Shown here piece after piece: positions 31,889 through 41,404 of a stretch of 55,311 bases of DNA. Positions within the stretch are counted from its first letter, which is position 1, and each line of letters starts with the position of its first letter. The stretch is from CAZTTG01 sp964615935 (GTDB lineage Bacteria > Planctomycetota > UBA1135 > GCA-002686595). The position numbers and the translations under genes are program-made. The notes beneath the pieces were generated by a model. The model saw only the letters and a list, made by a program, of their open reading frames with translations. It was not told where the DNA came from and ran no database searches. Location: NCBI GenBank assembly GCA_964615935.1, contig CAZTTG010000039.1, positions 1 to 55,311 on the forward strand, in the 5' to 3' direction.

Positions 31889-34159
31889 ATGAGCCGAGGC
31901 CGAGTCATCCTGATAGCGCTGATCGTCGCGCTGGCGGCGGGAGTGGTCGCCATCTCGAGGTTGGTCTCGGATTCCACCCAATCGCCGATCGGGCCCGGGG
32001 AGGCGCCGGGGCGGCCGGTGGAGGTGGACGGAGGCGCGGACGCCGGCGCGGACGGCGGCGTCGTGTCGGGGCCGTCCGGATTGCAGCCCGGAGGCCGCCA
32101 GGCGTCCGAGGTCCGCCTGGCCTGGGTCCCCAGGACGCTGCGCCTCCTGCGCTGGCCCGATCGCCAGCCGCTGGCCGAGCTCGAGGTCGGGCTCGAGATC
32201 GACCCTCTCCCGGAGGACGTCGGAGAGCCGCTCCGGGCGAGGACCGACGCGGGCGGTCTCCTGGGCATCGACCTCCCGGTTCCCTGCCGCGGTCTGCTCC
32301 TGCGGGCGCGCGACTTCGAGCCCGTCGAGCTGGCTGCGAGGATCGAGGAGTCCTCCGCCGGGGCGATCGAGGTCGAGCTGATCCCGGCCACCGGCTTCCT
32401 GGGCCGGGTCGTGCTCGCCGACGGCAGCCCGGTCGCCGGAGCCCGAGTCGAGTCTCGATGCCTCGCCCCGGGATGGACCGTGCGCGATGTCCGGCCGCGC
32501 CCCGGCGAGCCGCTCCCCCATCCGCGAATCACCCGCGCCGCCCGCCCCGGGCCGGTGGAGCGCGCCGTCTCCGGCGTGCAGGGGGACTTCTGGCTCCCGC
32601 CGGTGTACCCCGAGCTGTCGCGGGTGGACGGCGCGCTCATGCTGAGCGCGGAGGCGCGGGACCTGGAGGGCGAGCTGAGGGTCACCCCCCCCCTCGACTC
32701 GAGGCGGCTCCCCGACCTCGTCGTGGTGGCCGCGAGCGAGCAGGTGATCCGCGCCGTCCTGGAGGACGGGAGCCCGGTCGAGGGAGTGCGGATCCGGTTG
32801 CCGTACGTTCGAGACGCCGAGTGGGTCACGGACGCGACGGGCGTGGCCGTCTTGCCCGGCAGGCAGTACCCGATGCAAGTCCTGCCCCTGAAGGTGGGCC
32901 ACGTCGCGATCGGGCTGCGCGACGGCGAGGAGCTCGTCCGGATGGTGCAGCAGATCCGGATCCCCGCTCACCGGCCCGAGGCCGTGATCGTGCTGGCGCG
33001 CATCTCGACCATTCGGGGTCGGATCCTCGACGGCGAAACGGGGGAGGCGCTCCCGGAGGCCGGAGTGAACGTGAGCTTCTGGAGGCGACCCGGGGATCGC
33101 GTCCAGGCATCCCAGTCCATCCCTCCGGTCGAGCCTGACGGCCGCTTCGCCTGCCCGGTCTTCGGTCCCCCCCTGCACTCCGAGGCCTACGACCGGGCGG
33201 AGGTCGAGGCCGCCTGCGACGGGTACCGGAGCTCGGGGCCGATCCGAATCGCCCTGTCGGGCGCCCTGCGCGACCATCCGGTCGAGGTCCGCCTCGACCC
33301 CCTCCCGGGGCACCTGCGGATCCGCGGTCGGGCCTTCCGCTCGGGCGAGCCGGCGGCGGGCCTCGAGCTGGCGGCGGGCCGGGTCGGGGCGGCCGAGGAC
33401 GGCTTCCGGCGGTTCTGGTGGGGCCACACCGACGGGAAGGGTCGCTTCGCCTTTCGACGCCGTCCGGAGACCGACGACGAGCGCGTGGCCATCAAACCCC
33501 ACGGCCTCGCCTGGAGCGAGTTCGGGATGGTCGGCCCGATCGGCACGGTGGAGGCCGCCGCCAGCGAGCTGCGCATCGACGTCGAGCCGGCGCGGCGCGT
33601 GCGTGCGCGACTCCGGGGATTGAGCCCGGGCGCGAGGTACGCCTACTATGTCTCGCTCCTGGGCGGCGACGTCGCGATCCCCTACACGGTCAACGGCACT
33701 CCGCTCACGGGCCTGACCGGTGACGAGGGCGAGATCGACCTCCTCCTGTCCGATCGCGTTCCCTCGCAGGTCACCATCGGGGTCCTCGGCGAGGGTCTCT
33801 ACCGCTCCCGCTGGAGCAACGCCGCCTTCTACGATCCGGCGCGCCCGATCGAACCGCTGGAGCTCCGGGTGGAGCCCCTGTTCCACGCGGCGGGCCGGGT
33901 CTCGGGGGCCTCGCTCGGCGATCCGGGGAGCCTGTGGGTGGGCCTCCGCATGGCGGGCGGCTCCGAGCTGAGCCCCATCCGGGTGGACGCCGAGGGGGGC
34001 TTCCGCTTCGAGGGCCTTCTGCCCGGCGAGTACGTCCTGCACCTGGTGCGCTGGGAGCCGCGCGGGCAGCCGGCGAGCCTGGGGTGGCTCGAGGTGGACC
34101 TGCGGTTCGATCGGACCGATCTGCTGCTGGCGCCCGATCCCGCCCGCGTCGGCCGGTGA
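31889..34159 (+). CDS. Membrane-anchored protein with carboxypeptidase-regulatory-like beta repeats
   Basis: 756 residues from an ATG preceded by GGGGAG. A single N-terminal membrane segment (GRVILIALIVALAAGVVAI) probably anchors it with the rest outside. The body is a series of ~90-120-residue beta-sandwich repeats with 'G.V.. DG.PV.GA.V' starts (GFLGRVVLADGSPVAGARVE, IRGRILDGETGEALPEAGVN, LRIRGRAFRSGEPAAGLELA) and 'T/D.G.F.. ' middles (TDAGGLLGID, TDGKGRFAFR, VDAEGGFRFEGLLPGEYVLH), as in CarboxypepD_reg/SpaA-like proteins. No catalytic motif is seen. A TATCCT hexamer at 31838-31843 could be a -10 element. Likely a structural surface protein. Confidence 0.8.
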   Translation: MSRGRVILIALIVALAAGVVAISRLVSDSTQSPIGPGEAPGRPVEVDGGADAGADGGVVSGPSGLQPGGRQASEVRLAWVPRTLRLLRWPDRQPLAELEVGLEIDPLPEDVGEPLRARTDAGGLLGIDLPVPCRGLLLRARDFEPVELAARIEESSAGAIEVELIPATGFLGRVVLADGSPVAGARVESRCLAPGWTVRDVRPRPGEPLPHPRITRAARPGPVERAVSGVQGDFWLPPVYPELSRVDGALMLSAEARDLEGELRVTPPLDSRRLPDLVVVAASEQVIRAVLEDGSPVEGVRIRLPYVRDAEWVTDATGVAVLPGRQYPMQVLPLKVGHVAIGLRDGEELVRMVQQIRIPAHRPEAVIVLARISTIRGRILDGETGEALPEAGVNVSFWRRPGDRVQASQSIPPVEPDGRFACPVFGPPLHSEAYDRAEVEAACDGYRSSGPIRIALSGALRDHPVEVRLDPLPGHLRIRGRAFRSGEPAAGLELAAGRVGAAEDGFRRFWWGHTDGKGRFAFRRRPETDDERVAIKPHGLAWSEFGMVGPIGTVEAAASELRIDVEPARRVRARLRGLSPGARYAYYVSLLGGDVAIPYTVNGTPLTGLTGDEGEIDLLLSDRVPSQVTIGVLGEGLYRSRWSNAAFYDPARPIEPLELRVEPLFHAAGRVSGASLGDPGSLWVGLRMAGGSELSPIRVDAEGGFRFEGLLPGEYVLHLVRWEPRGQPASLGWLEVDLRFDRTDLLLAPDPARVGR

Positions 34160-34259
34160 GAGGAAGGGAGGCGGGGGCTCGGGCCGAGAAGATCGCCGTT
34201 GGACCGCAACCGGTGGGCGCGGTCGGCGTCCACAGGGTGGAGGCAGGGGGTGGCGGGCC

Positions 34260-34277
34260 CGCCCAAGGACTTGGGCG
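34260..34277. terminator. GC hairpin between convergent genes
   Basis: Perfect 8-bp arms at 34260-34267 and 34270-34277 (CGCCCAAG / CTTGGGCG) in the 141-base gap where the regulatory-repeat gene and the second M14 gene converge. No U-tract. The rest of the gap holds no gene. Confidence 0.4.
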
Positions 34278-34300
34278 CCCTGCGCACGCTCACCCGGCCC

Positions 34301-36790
34301 TCACTCGACCGTGAAATCGTCGAAGTTGGTCCACCGGAAGCCCGCGGCCGTGTGGACCCGAGCCCGCCAGTAGAGGGTCATGCCCGCGGTGCCCGCGCCG
34401 CTGGGCACGGTCACCGGCACCTCGGCCAGGCCGGAGGCCGGGATCGTCCCCAGGACGACGTGGCGGCTCGAGGCCAGATCCAGCCAGGGCTGGGTGGCCC
34501 CGCCGGTCAGGTCCGGGCGCGTCAGGCTCGCCTGGAGCATAAAGGGATCACCCGGCTGGCCGCTGATGTTGGCGAGCACAGTCGCCCCCTGCACCGGCCG
34601 ACCGTAGAGGTTGAGACGCGGCGCGGTGTCGTAGATCAGGACCGTGAGGTCGTCGATGCCGGCCTCGACCAGCGAGTTGTTGGGATCGTCCTCGGCGATG
34701 AAGCGCAGCTTCATGGTGGCCGTCTGCGCGAGCACGTCCTGCACGACGAAGCTGACCGGAGTCCAGGCGTTCTCGTTCTGGGTCACGCGCTCCAGCGGGA
34801 GCCAGTTCTGCCCGTCGTCGTTGGAGATGTCCACGTAGAAGGTGTCGTCCTGGGGGCTGCCCAGGTTGGCGTACCAGCGGGTGTAGCCCAGGACCGCCGG
34901 GCCGACGCCCGAGAGGTCGAAGGTGGGCGTGAGCAGGGTGGTCTTGCCGTCGTCCACGTCGTCCGTGCCGGCGCTGCCACCGCCGTTGCCGGTGATGAAG
35001 CACAGGACACCCGGGGCCGGCGTGGCGTCGTCCTCGGGGTTGCAGGGCTCACCCGAGTAGTCCGTCCCGATGGGATCGCCGTGCTCCCAGAGCCCCCGGC
35101 TGGCGGTGTCGCCCGGGACGCCCGCGGTCCAGCCCAGGTCGACCTCCACCTCGTCGCTCAGGAAGAGCCGGGGCTCCCCGATGGGGATCGAGCCGACCAG
35201 GATCTGCGTCCAGCCCTCGTAGGTCACCGACACCTCGTAGCCGATGAAGGTGCCCGGAGGAGTTCCCGCGCCGATGGAGAGGGCCAGGGGACTGGCCGGG
35301 TTGCTGGCCTGGGTGAAGGGCGCCAGGGCGCCGTAGTCGTGCTGGGCATTCGTGACGGTGGCGTTGGGGTCGCTCACCACCAGATCCGCCTGCACCGCGG
35401 TGGCGCTGGGGTTGCGCCCGCTGTTGCGGACCGTGACGACGAGCTCGACGCCCTCGCCGGGCTCGAAGAAGCCGTCGCCGTCGCCCACTTCGATCTCCTC
35501 CAGGTCGAGCACCCGCACCCAGGCGCCGCCCGCCAGGGCGGTGCGCTGGAAGGCCAGCAGGTTCTCCTCGGCCAGGGGAACGATCTGGCTGGTGGGGGGC
35601 CAGAAGCCGACGCCGGAGCTCCCGATCTCGGGGGTCCAGGACATGGTGCCGTGTCCGTCGTGGTCCTGGTCGATGGTCACGCCGTTGGCCTCGTAGAGCA
35701 CGAACGAGCCCGGCCCCCACTCGTAGCCGTTCACCTCGGTGGCCAGGGCCGAGATCTCGGCGTACTCCGGGTCGTTGGCGGGGTACAGGTAGTCGTAGCC
35801 ATAGGGGTAGAACCACACGTTGCCGTAGGTATGCACCGAGAGGGCGGTGCGGAACTGGCGCGAGCCGAAGAAGCTCACCATGCTCGCCACCTCCGGCTCG
35901 CTGGCCGGCCCCGTCCCGCGGTAGGTCGTCGAGCCGGGATCGGGGCTCGAACCGCTGTTGTTGTGGCCCCACTTCTCGATGTAGTTGCGGTTCAGGTCGA
36001 CCCCGTACGCGCCGCCGCCGCTGTCGCGCCGGTTCTTGCGCCACATTCCTCCCCCACCGGGGTTGGTGTTCTGGTTGTACACGTAGCCGTCGGGGTTGAC
36101 GCAGGGCACGAAGTAGATCTCGCGCTCGTCCACCAGGTAGGTGGCCAGGGGGTCGCTGCCGTACTCCTCCAGGAGAAACAGCATGAACCACACCGTCGTC
36201 TGCATCCCCTGCGGCTCGCGCGCGTGGTGCAGGCAGTCGATGCGCACCTCCGGCTCGCCCTCGTCGATCTCGGGGTTGTCCGAGATCTTGACCATCCACA
36301 GGTCGCGGCCCTCGATGCTCTGGCCGAGGCTCTGCCGCGCCGAGATCCGGCCCGGGTACGCGGCCTTCATCTGGTCCAGCACCGACACCAGCTCGTCCAG
36401 GGTGTAGTTGCCGCCCATGTCGCCCTGGGCGAAGGGCGGGCTGAGCCAGGTGCCGTAGGGGCCCGCGCTCTCGATGGGCTCGAAGCGCGACTGGTAGAAG
36501 GCCACCAGGTCCTCGATCGCGACCTCGTACGGAATCCCGAGCCGATCGATGCGCGCGAGCTCATCGGCATAGGCGACGATCTCGAGCACCCCTCCCACCG
36601 GATCGCAGAGCGCGACGTCGAGATCGAGCGCGAGGATCCGCTCCAGCGGGAGGCCGACCCGCTCCAGATCGATCCGCACCAGGCGGGCGGGATCGCCGAC
36701 GGGCGCTCGATCCTGCGGCGGATCGGGAGGCAGGAGGAGGGCGAGGGACAGGGGAGCGGCGAGCAGCCAGGATGCGAGGGGGATGATCAT
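34301..36790 (-). CDS. Secreted M14 zinc carboxypeptidase with large C-terminal beta domains
   Basis: 829 residues. A signal peptide (LASWLLAAPLSLALLLPP) precedes a propeptide and an M14 domain at ~120-420: ligands in DCLHHAREPQG and ALSVHTYGNVWFYPYG, substrate residues in VPCVNPDGYVYN and VDLNRNYIEKWG. The general-base Glu is expected in SWTPEIGSSG, where E is present. Unlike the peptidase at 27138, it is followed by a CARDB-like segment (DGDGFFEPGEGVELVVTVRN), a MAM-like jelly roll (DISNDDGQNWLPLERVTQ) and a final fibronectin-like tail. It lacks the shared Cys-rich domain. The ATG at 36790 is chosen for the signal peptide. It is divergent from the glycosidase gene. Confidence 0.92.
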   Translation of the reverse strand: MIIPLASWLLAAPLSLALLLPPDPPQDRAPVGDPARLVRIDLERVGLPLERILALDLDVALCDPVGGVLEIVAYADELARIDRLGIPYEVAIEDLVAFYQSRFEPIESAGPYGTWLSPPFAQGDMGGNYTLDELVSVLDQMKAAYPGRISARQSLGQSIEGRDLWMVKISDNPEIDEGEPEVRIDCLHHAREPQGMQTTVWFMLFLLEEYGSDPLATYLVDEREIYFVPCVNPDGYVYNQNTNPGGGGMWRKNRRDSGGGAYGVDLNRNYIEKWGHNNSGSSPDPGSTTYRGTGPASEPEVASMVSFFGSRQFRTALSVHTYGNVWFYPYGYDYLYPANDPEYAEISALATEVNGYEWGPGSFVLYEANGVTIDQDHDGHGTMSWTPEIGSSGVGFWPPTSQIVPLAEENLLAFQRTALAGGAWVRVLDLEEIEVGDGDGFFEPGEGVELVVTVRNSGRNPSATAVQADLVVSDPNATVTNAQHDYGALAPFTQASNPASPLALSIGAGTPPGTFIGYEVSVTYEGWTQILVGSIPIGEPRLFLSDEVEVDLGWTAGVPGDTASRGLWEHGDPIGTDYSGEPCNPEDDATPAPGVLCFITGNGGGSAGTDDVDDGKTTLLTPTFDLSGVGPAVLGYTRWYANLGSPQDDTFYVDISNDDGQNWLPLERVTQNENAWTPVSFVVQDVLAQTATMKLRFIAEDDPNNSLVEAGIDDLTVLIYDTAPRLNLYGRPVQGATVLANISGQPGDPFMLQASLTRPDLTGGATQPWLDLASSRHVVLGTIPASGLAEVPVTVPSGAGTAGMTLYWRARVHTAAGFRWTNFDDFTVE

Positions 36791-36963
36791 GGGGCGCAGC
36801 TCGTGTTGGCCGGCCGGACCGTGGGGACGGCCGGGCCGAACGCCTTGGGGAGGATCGATCTCCATCCTAGTCCGGCGGAGCGATGCGGCGCGGGCCCGCC
36901 CGCCCCTTGACGCTTCCCATACACGGCCGCTTCCCCCCGCCAGAGCCCCTCCAGGGGGGGTCA

Positions 36964-36993
36964 TTGGCCCTGAGCGCGCCCCGTCATTATGCT
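36964..36993 (+). promoter_or_regulatory. Candidate promoter of the glycosidase gene
   Basis: TTGGCC at 36964-36969 and TATGCT at 36988-36993 are 18 bases apart in the 307-base divergent gap between the M14 and GH genes. They would give a ~100-base leader. No other gene is visible in the gap. Confidence 0.4.
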
Positions 36994-37097
36994 CTCCGGC
37001 CATTCCGGACCTCGCCCTGCGGCCCGTCGGGGCCCGGCGACCGGAGAAGAAGCGAGCGAGTGGGCGAGGGTGGTGTCCCCGGTCCACCACCCCTGCC

Positions 37098-39707
37098 ATG
37101 CGAACCCCCACGACCCGATCCCGGGCCGCGCGCCCCCTGATCCTGGCCGCCATCGCCCTGGCGCTCCTCGAGCACGAGAGCCTGGGAGGCATCCGCGCGG
37201 GCAGCGAGCTGCCCCTCTCGAACGGCGGCTTCGAGCTCGGGCTCCAGGACTGGAGCCAGTGGAGCACCGCCGCGGGTCAGCCCTTCGCCGGCCCCAGCTC
37301 GGGACCGCAGGGCGGTCTGACCGCGGTTCGCTTCGACGTGCCCGCCGGCGAGCAGGCGTGGATGTGGAACACGGTCTCCACCGGCGCCGCGCTGCCGGTC
37401 CCGGGGCCCAGGGAGCTCGGCCTCAAGCTGGAGTTCCGCGCGCGCGTGTACCTGCCCTCCGGCTCGACCTACGACCCCGGCGGCCGGATCGCGCTGGAGA
37501 TCGCCAGCGCGCAGGGAGCGCAGAACACGAAGATCGCGAGCTCGGTCCCGCTGAGCTGCGCGACCGCCCCGCGCGACCGCTGGATCGAGCTCCGCAGCGA
37601 AGCCCTGCCGCTGGAGGACGCGCGCGTCCAGGCAGGAGCCACGGGAGTGACCGTCTCGCTGTGGGTCCAGACCGGCGGAGTGGTCTTCGTCGACGACGTG
37701 GTCGGCGGCCGCTTCGAGCACGCGGAGTTTCCGCTCGCGGACGGGAGCTTCGAGGACCCCACCCAGCCGGGCGCCTGGGAGGTCGGCGCGGGCCGGGTAT
37801 CGGGCAGCGATCCGGTCCACGAGCGCGACGCGTACTGGGGCGAGCGCTACCTCGAGCTCCTGGGCCCTCAGCCGGCGCACGTCTTCCAGCGCATCCCCAT
37901 CGGATCGGACCTCGACGCGCCGGTTCCCCGGCAGCGGGTCGAGGCCGGCGCCTGGATCTTCCTCGAGGCCGACGGACGGCTCGGAGCGCCCATCGCGGCC
38001 GCCTGGAGCCCGGACGAGCCCCTGGCGCCGATCGCGCTCGAGGTGGCCGCCTGGACCGCGGGCACCCCGCTGGCCGACGCCACGGTCCTCGCGCGGGGCA
38101 GCTGGAGCGGGCGCGAGCGCGGCCGCTGGATCCACCTGCACACCTCCCCCACCGACTCGCCGCGCATCCCCCCCGAGGCCACCCACCTCCTGGTCCACCT
38201 GCGCAAGCGCTTCGGCGGGACCCTGCGCGCCGACTTCGTCCAGGTCGGGGAGGAGCACGGGATCGACGGCAACCCCCGGCGGCTGGCGACCTGCAACTAC
38301 GTGGGGCGCTACCGCTCGCCCGACGGTCCCGCCTCCTGGACCATCTCGCCCGATCCCGCCCTGGAGTGGCACACCTGGTACTGGGAGTCGCCCCCGACCT
38401 GCGATCCCGCGGTGACGCGCTTCTTCCACAACCCCGACTGCGGCAGCGCGCCGGCCACCTGCTACCGCCCCAACGGCCGCCGGGACCTGGCGGTGAGCAC
38501 CGAGCGGGACATCGACGAGCTGCCGCTGATCGGCGGCTACGACTCCCGCGACCCGCACGTCCTGCGCTACCACGCGAAGCTGGCCCGGGCCATCGGCCTG
38601 GACGCCTTCGTGTACGACTACCTGGGCCACACCCTGGCCCAGGAGCTGCGCGGCGCCGGGCGCGAGGCCATCAACGAGGAGACCTTCGAGGCCCTCCTCG
38701 ACGCGGTCGAGGAGCCCGGCTCGGACCTCAAGGTCTGCCCGCTCTACGAGCCCAAGGTGCACTTCACGGGCTGGATCCCGGGAGAGCCCACCTTCCAGAG
38801 CCGGGTGGACGGCATCCGCGCCGACCTCGAGTACCTGGTGCTCCAGTACGCCCGGCGCAAGCCCATGCTGCGCGCCGACGGCCGGCTGGTGGTCTTCCTC
38901 TTCCGCCCGCGCCAGTGCATGCAGGCAGGGGGCGGAGGCGAGCTGTGCCTCGAGGACGCCGACTGGCGCGGCATCCTGGACGAGGTCGCCGCCCGCACGG
39001 GCGAGGAGCTCCTCCTGATCGGCGACATCGTGCCCGAGGACCTCGACTTTGCCGCGGGCGAGCCTTGGTACGCCGAGAGCATGGAGGGCATGGTGCAGTG
39101 GCAGCTGGTCGACCTGGACTTCCTGCGCTACCGCACCTTCGCCGACGCCGCCGCGGGGTCTCCCACCTGGCCGCCGGCCAACCTGGCCGACCTGCAGGAC
39201 CACGCGGCCAAGGTGCAGCGGCTCCCCGAGCAGTGGCACCGCCAGGACGACGCGCGGCGCCGGGCGGTGGGTCTGGCCTGGCCGGGCTTCGACGACAGCG
39301 GGGTCGGGGGCTGGGGCGAGGCCAACCTCACCGGACTGGACTCCCAGCCGCTGTGCCTGCGGGTGGCCGAGGACTTCGGGGGGCTGTTCTTCTCCCAGAC
39401 CCTCGACGCGGTGCGCGCGTCCGATCTCGACTGGGTGCAGGTCCTGACCTGGAACGACTGGAACGAGTGGACCCAGATCGAGCCCCGCTGGGACGGCGAG
39501 TACGCCCAGGCGGCCTGGAGCGGGAGCCCGCCCCCGGCGGCGGCCGCCGACCGTGCCCTCGGCCGCGCGCTCGAAACCCAGGCCTTCGTGGCCGCCTTCA
39601 AGGGCCTCGCCCTCGGAGTGGATCTGATGCCGGCGGAGATCGATCGGGTGACGCGCCAGTACCTGGAGAAGGCCCGCCACGACCCGGGCGTAGTGGAGTA
39701 CGACTGA
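37098..39707 (+). CDS. Secreted GH99/GH71-like glycoside hydrolase with N-terminal carbohydrate-binding-like domains
   Basis: 869 residues with a signal peptide (LILAAIALALLEHESLGG). Residues ~30-400 are two jelly-roll modules (LSNGGFELGLQDWSQW and LADGSFEDPTQPGAWEV) like CBMs. From ~395 the catalytic part reads ATCNYVGRYRSPDG, LPLIGGYDSRDPHVLRYHAK, LARAIGLDAFVYDYLG and ends WVQVLTWNDWNEWTQIEP, the fold and Trp-Asn-(D/E)-W hallmark of GH99-like and GH71-like clan enzymes that act on mannose- or glucan-containing polysaccharides. Four Cys in PPTCDP, NPDCGS, ATCYRP suggest disulfides. The exact GH family and substrate are not settled by eye. Confidence 0.82.
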   Translation: MRTPTTRSRAARPLILAAIALALLEHESLGGIRAGSELPLSNGGFELGLQDWSQWSTAAGQPFAGPSSGPQGGLTAVRFDVPAGEQAWMWNTVSTGAALPVPGPRELGLKLEFRARVYLPSGSTYDPGGRIALEIASAQGAQNTKIASSVPLSCATAPRDRWIELRSEALPLEDARVQAGATGVTVSLWVQTGGVVFVDDVVGGRFEHAEFPLADGSFEDPTQPGAWEVGAGRVSGSDPVHERDAYWGERYLELLGPQPAHVFQRIPIGSDLDAPVPRQRVEAGAWIFLEADGRLGAPIAAAWSPDEPLAPIALEVAAWTAGTPLADATVLARGSWSGRERGRWIHLHTSPTDSPRIPPEATHLLVHLRKRFGGTLRADFVQVGEEHGIDGNPRRLATCNYVGRYRSPDGPASWTISPDPALEWHTWYWESPPTCDPAVTRFFHNPDCGSAPATCYRPNGRRDLAVSTERDIDELPLIGGYDSRDPHVLRYHAKLARAIGLDAFVYDYLGHTLAQELRGAGREAINEETFEALLDAVEEPGSDLKVCPLYEPKVHFTGWIPGEPTFQSRVDGIRADLEYLVLQYARRKPMLRADGRLVVFLFRPRQCMQAGGGGELCLEDADWRGILDEVAARTGEELLLIGDIVPEDLDFAAGEPWYAESMEGMVQWQLVDLDFLRYRTFADAAAGSPTWPPANLADLQDHAAKVQRLPEQWHRQDDARRRAVGLAWPGFDDSGVGGWGEANLTGLDSQPLCLRVAEDFGGLFFSQTLDAVRASDLDWVQVLTWNDWNEWTQIEPRWDGEYAQAAWSGSPPPAAAADRALGRALETQAFVAAFKGLALGVDLMPAEIDRVTRQYLEKARHDPGVVEYD

Positions 39708-39737
39708 GCCGCCCGCCGGCGAGGCCGGGGGCGGCTC
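39706..39737. terminator. Perfect 9-bp hairpin between convergent genes
   Basis: GAGCCGCCC at 39706-39714 pairs with GGGCGGCTC at 39729-39737. The loop itself can pair further. It starts inside the stop codon of the glycosidase gene and lies before the end of the convergent VCBS/collagen-like gene. No U-tract is present. Candidate bidirectional terminator. Confidence 0.5.
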
Positions 39738-39756
39738 GAGGAGGCCCGGAGCCGAC

Positions 39757-41404
39757 TCAGATGCCCGGGGTGCCGAAGTAGGTCCAGCTCGTCCAGGCCT
39801 GGTTGGCGGGATCGTCCAGGAAGATGGGATCGTCCTGCTTGAAGGTGCGGGTCCAGATCTGGCCGTTCGACATGCGCACGGTGATCAGCGCGTGCGCCTG
39901 CACGTAGTAGGAGAGGCTGACGCTCACGTCCATGATGCGCGCCGTCGATGAGGGGCATGCCGCCCACGATCGTGCCGTGGACGTCCAGCTCGCGGGTCGG
40001 CGCGCTCGTCCCGATCCCCACCTTGACCGAAGTCGTGACCTTCCCGCTGCCGTCTACCCAGTGGCTGGAGCCGGCCGGGCCGGCCGGGCCCGTCGGGCCC
40101 TGGGGTCCCTGGGGCCCCTGCGGGCCTTGCGATCCTTGCGGGCCCTGGGGTCCCTGTGGACCGACCAGCTGCGCCGTGGTCTGCACCGTACCGTCGGGGA
40201 ACTGCACGCCCCCCCAGAGGCTCTCGATGGTCCCGGCCACCGTGAGCTTGGAGCTCGGTTCCGTCGTGCCGATGCCCACCTTGCCGTTCTGCCGGAACGT
40301 CACCACCTCGTTCCCGGCCGTCGACTCCGTCTGGAGGTGGAGGAACTTCCCGGCGTGACGCAGGACCCAGTCCTGGCCCGCGCTCGGCTTGCGCAGGTGA
40401 AGAAGGGGATCGTCCAGGTCGTCCCAGACGTTCAGGCGCTCCATCCGGCCCACCCCGTCCACGTCCAGCCGGGCGCCGGGGGTGGTGGTGCCGACCCCCA
40501 CATTCCCGCTCGGATCGACGAACCAGTCGTCTCCCAGCGGATACAGCATCCCCAGCGTCGGCACGCTCGAGGCGTACAGCGTCGATCCCGGCGCTCCCTG
40601 GTCGGTGAGCGCATCCGCCACGACCGGGTTCGACGTCATCTGCTGGTTCGCGCCAGCGCCGGTCCAGCTCACGCCGGGGTTCCCGCTGGCGGCCATGCGC
40701 CCGCCTCCGACGGAGGTCGATCCGCCGACCGGGGTCCGCCGCGATCCGCTCGCCGGCGGAGCGGACACCCGGGCGGGCTCCTCGGCAGGCGGCTGTCGCC
40801 GGGCCTCGTCGGGGACGGTCGCGATCCGCGCGGGCGCGGGCTCCTCCGGGGCGATCGTCACGGGGAGATCGAGGGTCGGCGACTCGAAGGCGCTCCGGCC
40901 CAGGTTGTGGAAGAGCCGGTCACCCGCGACCGTGGTGAGCTGCAGGTCCGGCAGTCCGTCGCCGTCGTAGTCCTGCCAGCTCGCGGCCAGGACCTCGGTG
41001 GTCTGCGGCAGGCCGGACTCGGATCCGATCTCCACGAAGCTCCCCCGGCCGCTGTTCCGGTAGAGGTGGATCCCCGTCGCGCCGCCGGCGACCAGGAGGT
41101 CCGCGCAGCCGTCCCGGTCGAGGTCCTCCCAGGTGGCCAGGCGGGCCCCCACGCAGCCGTCGAGGCCCGCCGTCGTGGTCTCGTCGGCGAAGCTCCCGTC
41201 GCCGAGATTGCGGAAGAGGCGCGCCGGTCCGGCCGGGTCGGCGACGAAGAGGTCCTCCAGCCCGTCGCCGTCGTAGTCGGCCCAGCAGTAGCTGGGTCCG
41301 GGCGCGGGAGCGCCGTCGTCGGCCGCCTGCGAGGGGGCCGGACGCGCGAGGGCGGGGGCCGAGAGGCAGAGGAGGATCCCCGCGACGAGGCTGGGACGAT
41401 TCAT
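39757..41404 (-). CDS. Surface protein: VCBS/FG-GAP repeats, tail-fibre-like repeats and collagen-like stretch, with apparent frameshift
   Basis: Signal peptide (SLVAGILLCLSAPALARP), then VCBS/FG-GAP repeats (YCWADYDGDGLEDLFVADPA, LFRNLGDGSFADETT). The middle has three units of 'GNVGVGTTTPGARLDVDG' type, as in phage-tail-fibre-like proteins, and ~10 collagen-like G-x-y triplets at ~40078-40165 (GPQGPQGPQGSQGPQ). The frame that carries all this changes near 39936-39945. Continuing it gives Arg/His-rich nonsense, whereas the +1 frame gives MDVSVSLSYYVQAHALITV, WTRTFKQDDPIF and a TGA at 39757-39759. The span is 3x549+1 bases, so one extra base explains it. AGGAGAGCC precedes the ATG. Either a sequencing error or a real mutation. 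Confidence 0.78.

Noticed and set aside
40078..40165. Apparent short tandem DNA repeat
   Set aside because: As DNA it looks like a microsatellite or small array, but it is explained by in-frame collagen-like G-x-y codons.
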